Source of the DNA: CAYVAP01 sp964343195
GTDB lineage: Bacteria; Bacteroidota; Bacteroidia; J057
NCBI GenBank assembly: GCA_964343195.1
Contig: CAYFIR010000005.1
Location: 62,001-126,000, forward strand
Reading direction: 5' to 3'
Length of the DNA: 64,000 nt
The notes below the pieces were generated by a model. That model did not search any database and had not been told where the DNA came from. It was given only the letters and a program-made list of their open reading frames with translations. A program made the position numbers and the translations under genes. Shown here piece by piece: positions 53,982 through 62,733 of this stretch. Numbering within the stretch: position 1 is the stretch's first letter; the number at the start of each line of letters is the position of its first letter.

Positions 53982-54770
53982 TTAATTGATACTGTTCAGA
54001 ACCACAGAGACAATGATGGTGGTAAATGAAGCAGCCAGCGAAAGCGCAGAGATAACAGTGTTGGTAACCACCAGGTTGGACCGCTTGGTCTTCTGCTCTA
54101 ATGGCGCTACGTATAGCACATCATTGGGTTGGAGAAAGTAGGCTTCAGAGTTAAGTATATCCACAGAGGTAAGATCCAGGGGAGTGGCTATTGAGCCTCC
54201 GTCCTGCTGTCGGACGAGAAATACCTCCTGTCGATCAGCTACTTCCGTCAGATCACCTGCCATGGCCAGGGCCTCCAGGATATTGACCTGTGGATTGTAC
54301 ATATAGTAGTACCCGGGACGGTTTACCTCTCCCAGTATAGATACTTTAAAGTTGAGCAGGTGGACAAAAACCGATGCATCATAGACCAGCGTATCGATCC
54401 TGGACTGGATAGAATCTCTGGCCTGTGAAATGGAGAGACCTGCGATGCCCAGTTCTCCAATTACTGGTAGATCTACATTGCCCTCGATGTCTATGGTATA
54501 TCCGCTCAGATAGTTGGCTCCGGGGTTGCCGAGGGTAAAGCCTCCGTCATCCATGATGTTGTAGGCAGTGTTGAGGATAGGCTCATCCGTTTTGATCCGG
54601 ATTGCAACGATGTCATTTGGGGCCAGTTTGTAATCTGGCAGTTCCTGAGGGAAGTAAGCAGGAATCTTTTGATCCAGCTCTTCATCCGCAAAATAGCGCA
54701 TCTCTTTGGTCGAGATGCAGGAGAAAAGTAGTAACGAGGAAAGCAAGGGTAGTATAAGGTGCCTATTCAT
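53982..54770 (-). CDS. Wza-like polysaccharide export outer-membrane lipoprotein
   Basis: A 262-residue lipoprotein with lipobox LLFSC (Cys18). The Poly_export domain has YKLAPNDIVAIRIKTDEPI, then VNVDLPVIGELGIAGLSI-type text and two SLBB-like stretches (KVSILGEVNRPGYYYMYNPQ). The C-terminus has a hydrophobic helix (about 240-258), presumably membrane-spanning. It forms the outer-membrane export channel with the Wzc-type kinase, whose gene follows after 122 bp. Confidence 0.92.
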   Translation of the reverse strand: MNRHLILPLLSSLLLFSCISTKEMRYFADEELDQKIPAYFPQELPDYKLAPNDIVAIRIKTDEPILNTAYNIMDDGGFTLGNPGANYLSGYTIDIEGNVDLPVIGELGIAGLSISQARDSIQSRIDTLVYDASVFVHLLNFKVSILGEVNRPGYYYMYNPQVNILEALAMAGDLTEVADRQEVFLVRQQDGGSIATPLDLTSVDILNSEAYFLQPNDVLYVAPLEQKTKRSNLVVTNTVISALSLAASFTTIIVSVVLNSIN

Positions 54771-54898
54771 TCGGAATGGTGGATTTTGAGGCGTTTAGCT
54801 GTGGCTTTTTCTTCAGGTTAAAGAATTTATTTGCAGGTTTCGTGCCATTTCAGAGGGGCAAAATAGATTTCCTCCTGAAGCAATCTCCTGCGTCAATG

Positions 54899-54910
54899 CC
54901 TAAATTTAGG
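54899..54910. repeat. 12-bp perfect palindrome upstream of the Wza/Wzc operon
   Basis: CCTAAATTTAGG. A related split repeat TTTAGG-CCAA-CCTAAA is at 55021-55036, 110 bp further upstream. Both contain the same TTTAGG half. Confidence 0.45.
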
Positions 54911-55124
54911 GTAGTTCCCTAACTATGAGGCTGTTTATGATCATCCGTTCCCTGGTATAGGACTCACCCGGATGTTATAATTCCATTTGCAAAAGAAAAA
55001 AAAATCGAAATACCCTTCGCTTTAGGCCAACCTAAATGGCTCAATCTGCTGTTTGAATGTGAATAATACTGGCCTTGATGGATATGGGGCATGTAAGTTC
55101 CATTCAATCTTCGGACAAAATGGA

Positions 55125-55159
55125 GCGGGCTTTTTCCTACTGTCAAGGAAAAAGCCCGC
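55125..55159 (-). terminator. Terminator of the bacilliredoxin gene
   Basis: A perfect 13-bp stem, GCGGGCTTTTTCC (55125-55137) and GGAAAAAGCCCGC (55147-55159), 9-nt loop. It lies 29 bp after the stop. Confidence 0.85.
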
Positions 55160-55188
55160 CTCAGGTAAATCAACCCATAGTGGGAATC

Positions 55189-55605
55189 TTACTTACATAC
55201 GTCACTGTAAACTGCCTTCAGGTGCTGAGCAATCATGTCTTCATTGGCACGCTCAATCACGTGTCGCTCGATCATGTGAACCAGCTCTCCATCCTTGAAC
55301 AATGCAATGGAAGGAGAAGAAGGAGGATATGGCAGCAGGTACTCACGTGCTTTTTTTGTGGCCTCAATGTCCACTCCGGCAAATACCGTTACCTGACGGT
55401 CAGGTTTTACATCGGCTGCCAGTGACTGGATCACTCCAGGACGAGCAGACCGAGCAGAGCAGCCACATACTGAGTTAACCACCAGCAGGGTAGTTCCTTC
55501 TTTATTTTGCAGGACCTCATCCACTGCTTCAGCAGTTTTGAGGGAAGTAAGGCCGGCATTTTCTAGTTCTGCTGCCATGGGGGCCGTTAAATCGGGAGGA
55601 TACAT
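55189..55605 (-). CDS. BrxA/BrxB-family bacilliredoxin
   Basis: A 138-residue thioredoxin-fold protein. The active site is NSVCGCSARSARPG with Cys47-Gly-Cys49, the CGC motif of the YphP/YqiW family, which removes bacillithiol from proteins. PPSSPSIALFKDGELVHMIE and the C-terminal helix fit the family. Bacteroidota of this group are known to carry bacillithiol genes, though none is in this window. It has its own terminator. Confidence 0.93.
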   Translation of the reverse strand: MYPPDLTAPMAAELENAGLTSLKTAEAVDEVLQNKEGTTLLVVNSVCGCSARSARPGVIQSLAADVKPDRQVTVFAGVDIEATKKAREYLLPYPPSSPSIALFKDGELVHMIERHVIERANEDMIAQHLKAVYSDVCK

Positions 55606-55767
55606 AGGAATATTGGTTTTAGTGTGAATTGGACTCTCCTTTTGCCATTCTCAATATAAGGAAAAATGAATATCAAAAAGGCCGGATATGCCATTGGTAC
55701 CACATACGGCTCTGGTCCTTTGGTGTTTAAACACAGAGCCTGTTTCAGGACAAAATTAACCCAACCT

Positions 55768-55795
55768 TTACAGAATCCCGAGTCAGATTCTGTAA
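55768..55795 (+). repeat. 10-bp perfect inverted repeat before the secreted protein gene
   Basis: TTACAGAATC (55768-55777) and GATTCTGTAA (55786-55795) with an 8-nt spacer. The ATG is at 55807, 11 bp further. In RNA it would be a hairpin just before the start codon; as DNA it could be an operator. Confidence 0.6.
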
Positions 55796-55806
55796 TTTCG
55801 ACGATT

Positions 55807-57891
55807 ATGATGCAGAGATACCTCCTGTGTATTGGTCTGGTTCTGTTTGCTTGGAAAGCACAGTCCCAAACCGAAAATGTGTACGACGAAAAAGTTACCT
55901 CAGCCGGACAGGTAGCCGCTACCATTAGCAACCTCGGTATAATTGGCAACAGTTTTGGCGGTAGTTTTAATGTAGAAGGCTTCCCCTCCTGTGAATATCA
56001 TGTCAACAGTGGCATTGAACATATATTTGATGGCGGCCTGTGGGTAGGAGCCCTGAGAAATGGGCAGGTACTGGTTTCGACTGGAGCGGTGGATGACGCC
56101 ACGGGATACAGTAGCGGAAAGGCTGGATTTGAGTTTACCTCAGATATCGCCCTGTCTGAACGATCGAGCCTTTTTGACAGCCCGTTCTATGATCCTGAGG
56201 CATTTTCGCATCAGGACTACCGATCCGTTTTTACGGATACAGCAGTAAGGATAAGGACCGGTCCCGGTACCTCCATACCCATTCTGAATCACGAACAACC
56301 GCTGGGCATTGAGGTTGAGTTCACCAGCCTTAACTGGCGCTTTAACTTCGCCAATTACTTCATCATCCTGAACTACGAGATTACCAATGTGGGTGATGTG
56401 CCGCTCGACTCGGTTTTTATCGGGTACTGGATGGATGGGGTAATTCGAAATGTAAACATCACCCTTCCGGGTGGGACACCGTTTTACAACAAAGGCGGAA
56501 ATGGATTCATTGATTCGATGAATCTCGCATATGAATTTGACGCCACCGGAGACATAGGCTTTACCGATAGCTATGTTGCCTCCAAGTTTCTCGGAGCAGA
56601 GATCAACGGAGAATTTCCCAATAATCCCAACTTCGAGGTTCATTTCAATACGTGGCAGTTTCGCAATACCACCGACCCTCGTTACTTCTACCCCAGTACT
56701 GACCTTCAGCGGTATCAGAAAATGTCCAGCGGCCTGAACCAACTCCCCGAGGCTACCTGGGAAGAAATTGAGGGGCAGATCAATCTATCAGGAAATAGAT
56801 CCAATCTGATTTCTGCGGGGCCCTATACTCGTTTGGACCCGGGGGACAAACTCACCGTAGCATTTGCAATAGTGTGTGCGAAGCGTGTGCTGGATGGGAA
56901 TCCTGCCGCCGACAATAATTCTCTCCACCGTGCCAATCTCCGTCGGAATGCTGGCTGGGCCCAGACTACCTATAACGGTGAGGACGTCAATGGCAATTAC
57001 GTCCTGGACCCCGGCGAGGATCTGGATGGAAATGGCGAGATCACACGCTTTATTCTTCCTACACCTCCTGAAATTCCCCGGACCAGGGTTGAGGTACAGG
57101 ACAAAAGTGTCGATGTGTACTGGTCCGATAACTCGCTTCGCTCTGTAGATCCAATTTCTCAGCGGGAAGACTTCGAAGGATTCCGGCTTTATCGTACGGA
57201 ACTAGGCTTTGACGTCAAGGCAGATGTTGCAGTTGACAGTGCACTTCGCTTGCTGGCTCAGTGGGATCTGGGCGATAATGGCCTTTTCCTCGACAATGGG
57301 CTGGAATCTATCCGGTTGGATGAAGCAGTGTATTTTGACGGGGACACAACTCCTTACTGGTATCGCTATACCATTGATGGACTGGTCAATGGATGGCAGC
57401 AGGCCGTGGCAGTTACAGCTTTTGATACGGGAGACCCAGAGAATGGAGTCAGCTCACTCGAGTCCTCCGCAGTAGGCAATCTCTTTCGGGTATTCACCGG
57501 TACTCCTCCCAGTGAAGAGGTGGAGGGGGAAGGGCCATTTGTATATCCCAATCCCTATTATGCACGGGCAGACTGGGAGGGAGCCAGTACATTTGAAGAA
57601 GACCGTAAGTTAATTTTTGCTAATCTTCCCGCCCGATGTGAAATCCGCATTTACTCTGCTGCGGGAGATTTAATAGATGTGATTCAGCATGATCAGGACT
57701 ACCAGGGAGGAGACATTCGATGGTTTGATACCTACAGTGACCCCAATAATACCCAGTTTTCTGGCGGGGAGCACGCCTGGGACCTGCTCTCTGCTGATAA
57801 TCAGATCATCGCCCGGGGCACCTATCTCTTCATCGTCACCGACCTGGATACAGGGCGGCGATCTGAGGGAAAGTTCATCGTGATCAAATGA
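55807..57891 (+). CDS. Secreted T9SS-type surface protein of unknown function
   Basis: From ATG 55807 the protein is 694 residues; the frame extends 47 codons upstream but lacks a signal peptide there. A signal peptide ends near KAQSQ. The middle is strand-rich with VEGFPSCEYHVNSGIEHIFD, IILNYEITNVGDVPLDSVFI and calcium-loop-like DVNGNYVLDPGEDLDGNGEI. A fibronectin III-like part follows, then EGPFVYPNPYYARADWE and a sorting-domain ending with GTYLFIVTDLDTGRRSEGKFIV. The family is common in Bacteroidota. It is the first of three consecutive envelope genes on the plus strand. Confidence 0.8.
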   Translation: MMQRYLLCIGLVLFAWKAQSQTENVYDEKVTSAGQVAATISNLGIIGNSFGGSFNVEGFPSCEYHVNSGIEHIFDGGLWVGALRNGQVLVSTGAVDDATGYSSGKAGFEFTSDIALSERSSLFDSPFYDPEAFSHQDYRSVFTDTAVRIRTGPGTSIPILNHEQPLGIEVEFTSLNWRFNFANYFIILNYEITNVGDVPLDSVFIGYWMDGVIRNVNITLPGGTPFYNKGGNGFIDSMNLAYEFDATGDIGFTDSYVASKFLGAEINGEFPNNPNFEVHFNTWQFRNTTDPRYFYPSTDLQRYQKMSSGLNQLPEATWEEIEGQINLSGNRSNLISAGPYTRLDPGDKLTVAFAIVCAKRVLDGNPAADNNSLHRANLRRNAGWAQTTYNGEDVNGNYVLDPGEDLDGNGEITRFILPTPPEIPRTRVEVQDKSVDVYWSDNSLRSVDPISQREDFEGFRLYRTELGFDVKADVAVDSALRLLAQWDLGDNGLFLDNGLESIRLDEAVYFDGDTTPYWYRYTIDGLVNGWQQAVAVTAFDTGDPENGVSSLESSAVGNLFRVFTGTPPSEEVEGEGPFVYPNPYYARADWEGASTFEEDRKLIFANLPARCEIRIYSAAGDLIDVIQHDQDYQGGDIRWFDTYSDPNNTQFSGGEHAWDLLSADNQIIARGTYLFIVTDLDTGRRSEGKFIVIK

Positions 57892-57976
57892 TTTTTGAGC
57901 TTCGACGTTCAGAGTCCGAAGCATACCTTCAATAGTTACACCTTACCACAACGTAACCTTCAATACCTAAATTTCT

Positions 57977-60154
57977 ATGAAAAAGTATTTACTCAGTTTA
58001 CTGGTGCTAGGCCTGCCTTTTCTGGGCCTCGCTCAGATCGATACTGTGTCTATCAGGGACGTGCAGTTCCGCTCACAGGACTCTCTTCAGGCCTGTATTG
58101 AAACTTCGCCATACCTGGGCGATACAGTAGTTGTCTATGGAACCGTCGTAGTAGATGGAGGCCTGGCCTACTCTGCAGATGGACGTCAGGTTTGGATCCA
58201 GGATGGCCCCGGAGGCTGGAATGGAATTGACGTTCGCTATGGTGGCGGCGGCCCTACTACCCCTACTGATATGTGGGATCTGGTCGTGGGAGACTCCGTA
58301 CGCATCACGGGAATCGTGGAGCGCTTTGGCGCAGAGACTCAGCTAAACCCGCTTTCGAACGGAGTGGAAGTAATCGACGGCGGACGCCCTGTCGTTGCTA
58401 CCCGCGTAGATTTGGGAGACCTGAATGACAATCAGCAGGTGGACCAACTCGAAACCGGAGAGCAATGGGAAGGCCAGTATATAGAATTGGTGAACCTGAC
58501 CGTAGATCGCCAGGGTGACGTATTTTCCAATGGTAGCAACCGCCAAAACTTCATCTGCCGCGACGAGGATGGAAACCTGATTCAGATTTCTGACCGATTC
58601 CCGGCTGGACGTTCCGTCAACTCTGTTGGCAACAACAACCAGAACGATGACGACGGTGAACTCATCATTCCCCCTGCAGGTGCCAAAATCGATACCCTTC
58701 GTGGGCTGATTTTTCATACTGCCCCTGCTGCCCCATGTCTGAACCCTGGAAACTTCCCTGCTGGTTATGACTTGCACCCGTTTGATCTGGATGACATCGT
58801 AATCGGTGCATCAGGGCCGTTGATTTCTGATGTAGCTCGTAACCCGCTCGTACCAGCTTCAACCGAGGCCACGAACATTTCAGCTAACATTGTCGATCCT
58901 GATGGAGATGTGGTTTCTGCGTTCGTCAACTACGCAGTAGGGCTGAATAGCACCAACTTCCTGCAGGTGGCTCTCGTTGCCAACCCTGGTACCAACACCT
59001 ACACAGCTCAGATTCCTGAGACAGCTTACTCAAATGGAGACTATATCCGCTACTACATCACAGCAACTGATGATAGTGCGGTGACTACCACTTTCCCTAG
59101 TGGCGGGCAAAATGATGCGATTCTATACCGAGTACGCGACGGTGGAGCGACCATCGTAGATGTACAGTTCAATCCAGTTGGAGGCAACTCTCTCCTGCAG
59201 GGTGCTGACGTAACTGTGACCGGTGTAGTGACTGCCGCAGCTCAGGCTGGCGATCTGGGGTACGTATTCATCCAGCAGCCAGGCGAAGATCAGTGGGCTG
59301 GTATTCAGCTAGTAGGAGGTTCTATCGCTGACCTGGAGCGTGGAGACAGCATCCGCGTACAGGGATCCGTAGAAGAAAACTTCGGATTTACCCGCCTGTC
59401 TGTGATCACTGTTGATGACCTCGGTACCGGAGCCATGATTCCTGAGCCCATTGTTGTCAATGCGGACAGTTTTGCCAGCTACACACGCTACGCTGAATCC
59501 TATGAGTCCATGCTGGTCACCTTTGAGAACCCTGAGGCTGGCAAGGGCATGTATGTGGTAAATAACAACCCTGATGCCCCCAGCAACTTTGCAGAGTGGA
59601 CACTTGGCAACTCAACTCTGAGTGACCAGGGAACCCGCGTGCTGGTAGGCCGTCAGACCGGTTCATCTTTCAGCTCACTGAACTTCTCCTACATCAACGA
59701 CTCTTCCTGGGTGACTGAATCGGGGGCGATCACTGTTCCTGTTTGTGTGGTTTCTGTCCTTGACACCATGGAAAGCCTGAGCGGCATCATGGCCTACACC
59801 TTCGGGAACTTCAAGCTGTTGCCTCGTAACAACGACGATGTGGTTGCCTACTCTGGCGCTAACTGCCCTGATGGCATCACCACCACCAGCATTGAGGCAC
59901 CTGTGGCCACAGGCCTGAAGGTATATCCCAACCCGGTTCGTGAGACCCTGACCATCGAGTACGCTGCGGATCTCGCTGAGAGCCTCAACGTTCAGCTGAT
60001 GGACATGACCGGTCGTGTCGTGCGCGAAATCCACACCCAGCCTGGTCGTGACCTTTCTACCATGAATGTGAGCGACCTGACCGCAGGTCTGTACCTGATC
60101 CGCGTAGCGGGCCAGAATGAAACCCTGATGACCCAGAAAGTACTGGTAAAGTAA
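57977..60154 (+). CDS. T9SS-exported protein with two OB-fold domains
   Basis: A 725-residue protein with signal peptide (ending FLGLAQ). An OB-fold-like domain at about 20-140 has GDTVVVYGTVVVDGGLAYSA and VWIQDGPGGWNGIDV. A bacterial Ig-type part follows (about 270-370). A second OB-fold is at about 395-500: ADVTVTGVVTAAAQAGDLGY and DSIRVQGSVEENFGFTRLSV. This is the YhcR/DUF5689-type pattern. The end, LKVYPNPVRETLTIEYAADL to GLYLIRVAGQNETLMTQKVL, is a type A sorting domain. No nuclease domain is present. Codons look biased (AAC, CGC/CGT, CTG), as in highly expressed genes. Confidence 0.85.
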   Translation: MKKYLLSLLVLGLPFLGLAQIDTVSIRDVQFRSQDSLQACIETSPYLGDTVVVYGTVVVDGGLAYSADGRQVWIQDGPGGWNGIDVRYGGGGPTTPTDMWDLVVGDSVRITGIVERFGAETQLNPLSNGVEVIDGGRPVVATRVDLGDLNDNQQVDQLETGEQWEGQYIELVNLTVDRQGDVFSNGSNRQNFICRDEDGNLIQISDRFPAGRSVNSVGNNNQNDDDGELIIPPAGAKIDTLRGLIFHTAPAAPCLNPGNFPAGYDLHPFDLDDIVIGASGPLISDVARNPLVPASTEATNISANIVDPDGDVVSAFVNYAVGLNSTNFLQVALVANPGTNTYTAQIPETAYSNGDYIRYYITATDDSAVTTTFPSGGQNDAILYRVRDGGATIVDVQFNPVGGNSLLQGADVTVTGVVTAAAQAGDLGYVFIQQPGEDQWAGIQLVGGSIADLERGDSIRVQGSVEENFGFTRLSVITVDDLGTGAMIPEPIVVNADSFASYTRYAESYESMLVTFENPEAGKGMYVVNNNPDAPSNFAEWTLGNSTLSDQGTRVLVGRQTGSSFSSLNFSYINDSSWVTESGAITVPVCVVSVLDTMESLSGIMAYTFGNFKLLPRNNDDVVAYSGANCPDGITTTSIEAPVATGLKVYPNPVRETLTIEYAADLAESLNVQLMDMTGRVVREIHTQPGRDLSTMNVSDLTAGLYLIRVAGQNETLMTQKVLVK

Positions 60155-60236
60155 AACCGTGATTCGGAGTTCGTTATGACTAATTGCCCCAACTTAGGCA
60201 ATTGCGAATCTCGAATTTTCAATTCTCAACCAGCCC

Positions 60237-60276
60237 GGTGGGTGGCTTCCGAAGGAAGCTGGCCACCAGGTTTTTT
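60237..60276 (+). terminator. Terminator after the OB-fold protein gene
   Basis: Stem GGTGG (60237-60241) with CCACC (60263-60267), a 3x3 internal loop, and GCTTCC/GGAAGC around GAA, then AGG and six T. It ends 18 bp before the next gene. Confidence 0.75.
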
Positions 60277-60293
60277 CAACCAGAATCTCCCTT

Positions 60294-61757
60294 ATGAAGA
60301 ATGTATCTTCTGTTCGTCTTGCCGGATATGTGCTGATGCTACTGGTGCTGACCGCAGGCTGTGATATGGGGCAACCCGATGCCAACCAGCCGCCTGATAC
60401 TCAGTTTTTTGTGGAGGAAATTCCCCTGCCGGATTCGTTGCGGCTCAATACAGTGGTGTCGCTCTACTGGTTAGGCAGCGATCCCGATGGATATGTAAAG
60501 GGCTATGAACTTTCGGTCGATGGAGGAGAATGGCTATATACGACATCTACTGACAGTACATTTCGGTTTGACCTGACAGATGGGAATGAGCTGGATGACA
60601 TTATGGTGCAGGTCAGAGCGGTGGATAACCTGGGGCTCGCAGACCCTGAGCCAGCGGAACTGTTGGTTCCCATTCGCAACCGTCCACCAGACGCCAGTTT
60701 TGACGATTCGCCTGGGATTCCGGATACAGTAGGGCCTGTGTTTAGCTTCACCTGGACTGTAACCGATCTGGAAGGGGACTTCACCCTGGACAGTATTTTC
60801 CTTAAACTCAATGAAGGAGCCTGGTATGCTTTTTCCCCTGATGTAGAATTTGTTACCCTGTTAGCTGATGAGCCAGCAGTCTCTGGTGAGCAGTTCGCAA
60901 GGGTGTATGTCGGAGGGCAGGCAGATGAGCTTGCTGCAAAAATAAGTGGGCTAATCAACGGAGGGTCGAATCAGCTCTTTCTGCAGGCGCGGGATATCTC
61001 CGGAAGCATGAGCGAAGTCGATTCGTCCAGGATATTCTTCGTCAAAAATCAGAATAGCGATCTCCTTGTGATCAATGGCCACGGTAGGGCCGCAGCCTCC
61101 AATACGACCCGCGCTGTCCTGGACGCTGTGGCAACCGACGGATATGACTGGTTGGATATTCGGGACAACCTTCCCAGCTTTTGGGACCCGACATTTACCC
61201 TGTACCTGCAACTCTACGGTCGGATATACTGGTTTGATGATGGGACTCCCATTGCCGGGCAGGGCGATGTGTATTTGCTGGAGCAGGCCGCCAATAGTTT
61301 TCAGGCTTATCTGAACAATGGAGGGAAGTTGATGGTCAGCACGACATTTAGTACTGTTTTTGACAACGCTGCCCGTCAGGCCCAGTCGCTGATTTTTGAC
61401 TTTAGCCCTGCCGACAGCCTCTCCTCAGCACCCGGGCAGGCGAGGATACCGCGGGGGGGGCCATTGGCAGGAGTAGGAATTTTCTCCGAGCAGGATACCC
61501 TGTTCAAGGATAATTTATCCCTGTTGACCGGTGCCGACCCGTTTTATCCCAAAAATCCCGAAAACGTCCTCTTTGAGGCTGATCTGGTCGAAGTTGGAGG
61601 CTGGACCGGCCCCAATACAGTTGCGGCACGCTCCACATTTACAAACAATGAGACCAACCAGGTGTTCTTCTCCGTGGAATTACACCTTTTCAATGGCGAT
61701 ATTGATGCACTGGAAAGCCTGTTTGACCGGGTGCTGAATGACGAATTTAATTGGTAA
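60294..61757 (+). CDS. Large lipoprotein with Ig-like and amidotransferase-like parts
   Basis: A 487-residue lipoprotein with lipobox LTAGC (Cys23). Residues about 30-130 look like one Ig/FnIII repeat (YWLGSDPDGYVKGYELSVDG) and 135-240 like a second. From about 255, NSDLLVINGHGRAAASNTTR, YDWLDIRDNL, WFDDG and YLNNGGKLMVSTTFS resemble the class I amidotransferase/ThuA-like alpha-beta fold, but no catalytic Cys-His-Glu triad is apparent. Function is unknown. It follows the T9SS proteins behind a terminator and starts 146 bp upstream of mlaE. Confidence 0.7.
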   Translation: MKNVSSVRLAGYVLMLLVLTAGCDMGQPDANQPPDTQFFVEEIPLPDSLRLNTVVSLYWLGSDPDGYVKGYELSVDGGEWLYTTSTDSTFRFDLTDGNELDDIMVQVRAVDNLGLADPEPAELLVPIRNRPPDASFDDSPGIPDTVGPVFSFTWTVTDLEGDFTLDSIFLKLNEGAWYAFSPDVEFVTLLADEPAVSGEQFARVYVGGQADELAAKISGLINGGSNQLFLQARDISGSMSEVDSSRIFFVKNQNSDLLVINGHGRAAASNTTRAVLDAVATDGYDWLDIRDNLPSFWDPTFTLYLQLYGRIYWFDDGTPIAGQGDVYLLEQAANSFQAYLNNGGKLMVSTTFSTVFDNAARQAQSLIFDFSPADSLSSAPGQARIPRGGPLAGVGIFSEQDTLFKDNLSLLTGADPFYPKNPENVLFEADLVEVGGWTGPNTVAARSTFTNNETNQVFFSVELHLFNGDIDALESLFDRVLNDEFNW

Positions 61758-61863
61758 AGTTATTTTTCAATGATCATGGTTCCGTCCAAGGTCGGTCTGC
61801 GACATTGATCAGTATAGAGAGCAGAGGAGGCATCAGGTGATCTGAATGGTCAGGATTCTTTAC

Positions 61864-61893
61864 TGTTCATTGCCCAATGTTAAATGAACATTG
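61864..61893 (+). promoter_or_regulatory. Two mutually exclusive hairpins before mlaE
   Basis: TGTTCATT (61864-61871) pairs with AATGAACA (61883-61890), 8 bp. CAATGTT (61875-61881) pairs with AACATTG (61887-61893), 7 bp. The second arms overlap at 61887-61890, so only one stem can form at a time. The ATG is at 61904. Confidence 0.5.
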
Positions 61894-61903
61894 ATATTTA
61901 TCT

Positions 61904-62638
61904 ATGCAGACCCTGAACTCTATTGGTGAATTTGGCTACCTCATATGGCGGGTAGTGAAGAGTCTGCGGTTTGCCTGGCATGACCGCGGCAGGGTACTGC
62001 ATCAGCTCGATTATGTAGGGGTACGGTCCATCCCGTTGGTGTCACTCATCGGGATGTTTGCCGGAGCATTAATGGCCTGGCAGGCCGCTTACCAGTTTCA
62101 GGGCATGGTTTCACTGTCAATTCTCGGGGGACAGGTAGTACGGGCTGTCATGATGGAAATGGCCCCTGTACTGACTGCCCTGGTGATTTCTGGCCGAATC
62201 GGAGCATCGATGGCCGCCGAGATTGGGACCATGAAGGTGACGGAACAGATTGATGCCCTTCGCACCATGTCTATTGATCCGGTGAGATATATTGTGATGC
62301 CAAGGGTAATCGGACTTACCCTAATGATGCCTATTCTTACCCTCTTTGCAGTCACAATCGCCGTAATGGGGTCTTTCATGGTTGCCGAATATTTCCTGGA
62401 TGTTACGAGGCAGGTTTATTTCAATTCTGTGAGGGAATTCTTTACCTTGAATGATCTTTTGGGCGGCCTGTTCAAAGGAGCCGTATTTGGTATGATAATC
62501 TCGCTTGTGGCCTGTTTTAAGGGGCTGAACACATCTTTGGGTGCCCAGGGAGTAGGTCAGGCTACCATTTCGGCATTCGTCATGTGTAGCCTCTTTATCC
62601 TGTCCGGGGATTTCCTGTTATGGATAATTTTATTTTGA
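61904..62638 (+). CDS. mlaE: MlaE-family ABC transporter permease
   Basis: A 244-residue inner-membrane permease of the Mla/Yrb phospholipid transport family. After an amphipathic N-terminus it has GMFAGALMAWQAAYQFQG, LVISGRIGASMAAEIGTM, KVTEQIDALRTMSIDPVRYI and VMPRVIGLTLMMPILTL, the family signature, with five to six helices. It moves phospholipids between membranes together with MlaF (ATPase) and MlaD. Neither is next to it: the following gene is a TPR-PD40 protein. No signal peptide. Confidence 0.93.
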   Translation: MQTLNSIGEFGYLIWRVVKSLRFAWHDRGRVLHQLDYVGVRSIPLVSLIGMFAGALMAWQAAYQFQGMVSLSILGGQVVRAVMMEMAPVLTALVISGRIGASMAAEIGTMKVTEQIDALRTMSIDPVRYIVMPRVIGLTLMMPILTLFAVTIAVMGSFMVAEYFLDVTRQVYFNSVREFFTLNDLLGGLFKGAVFGMIISLVACFKGLNTSLGAQGVGQATISAFVMCSLFILSGDFLLWIILF

Positions 62639-62643
62639 GTACC

Positions 62644-62675
62644 ATTGAGGCAGACCGATAATTTTTCTATGTTTG
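62644..62675 (+). promoter_or_regulatory. Promoter of the TPR-PD40 gene
   Basis: TTG at 62645-62647 (ATTG), a 20-nt spacer, then TATGTTTG at 62668-62675, an exact TAnnTTTG box. The ATG is at 62734. Confidence 0.6.
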
Positions 62676-62733
62676 TCATGCATTCAACCTTGCTCTATAA
62701 ATTCCCAAATTGCGAAATTAACCACACCCGATT

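Larger units (their letters stand above)
54771..55188. other. 418-bp intergenic region between the Wza gene and bacilliredoxin
   Basis: No supported gene. It holds the bacilliredoxin terminator (55125-55159) and, towards the Wza gene, a palindrome CCTAAATTTAGG (54899-54910) and the pair TTTAGG/CCTAAA (55021-55036). The promoter of the Wza operon must be here, but no exact TTTG/TAnnTTTG pair was identified. Confidence 0.5.
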
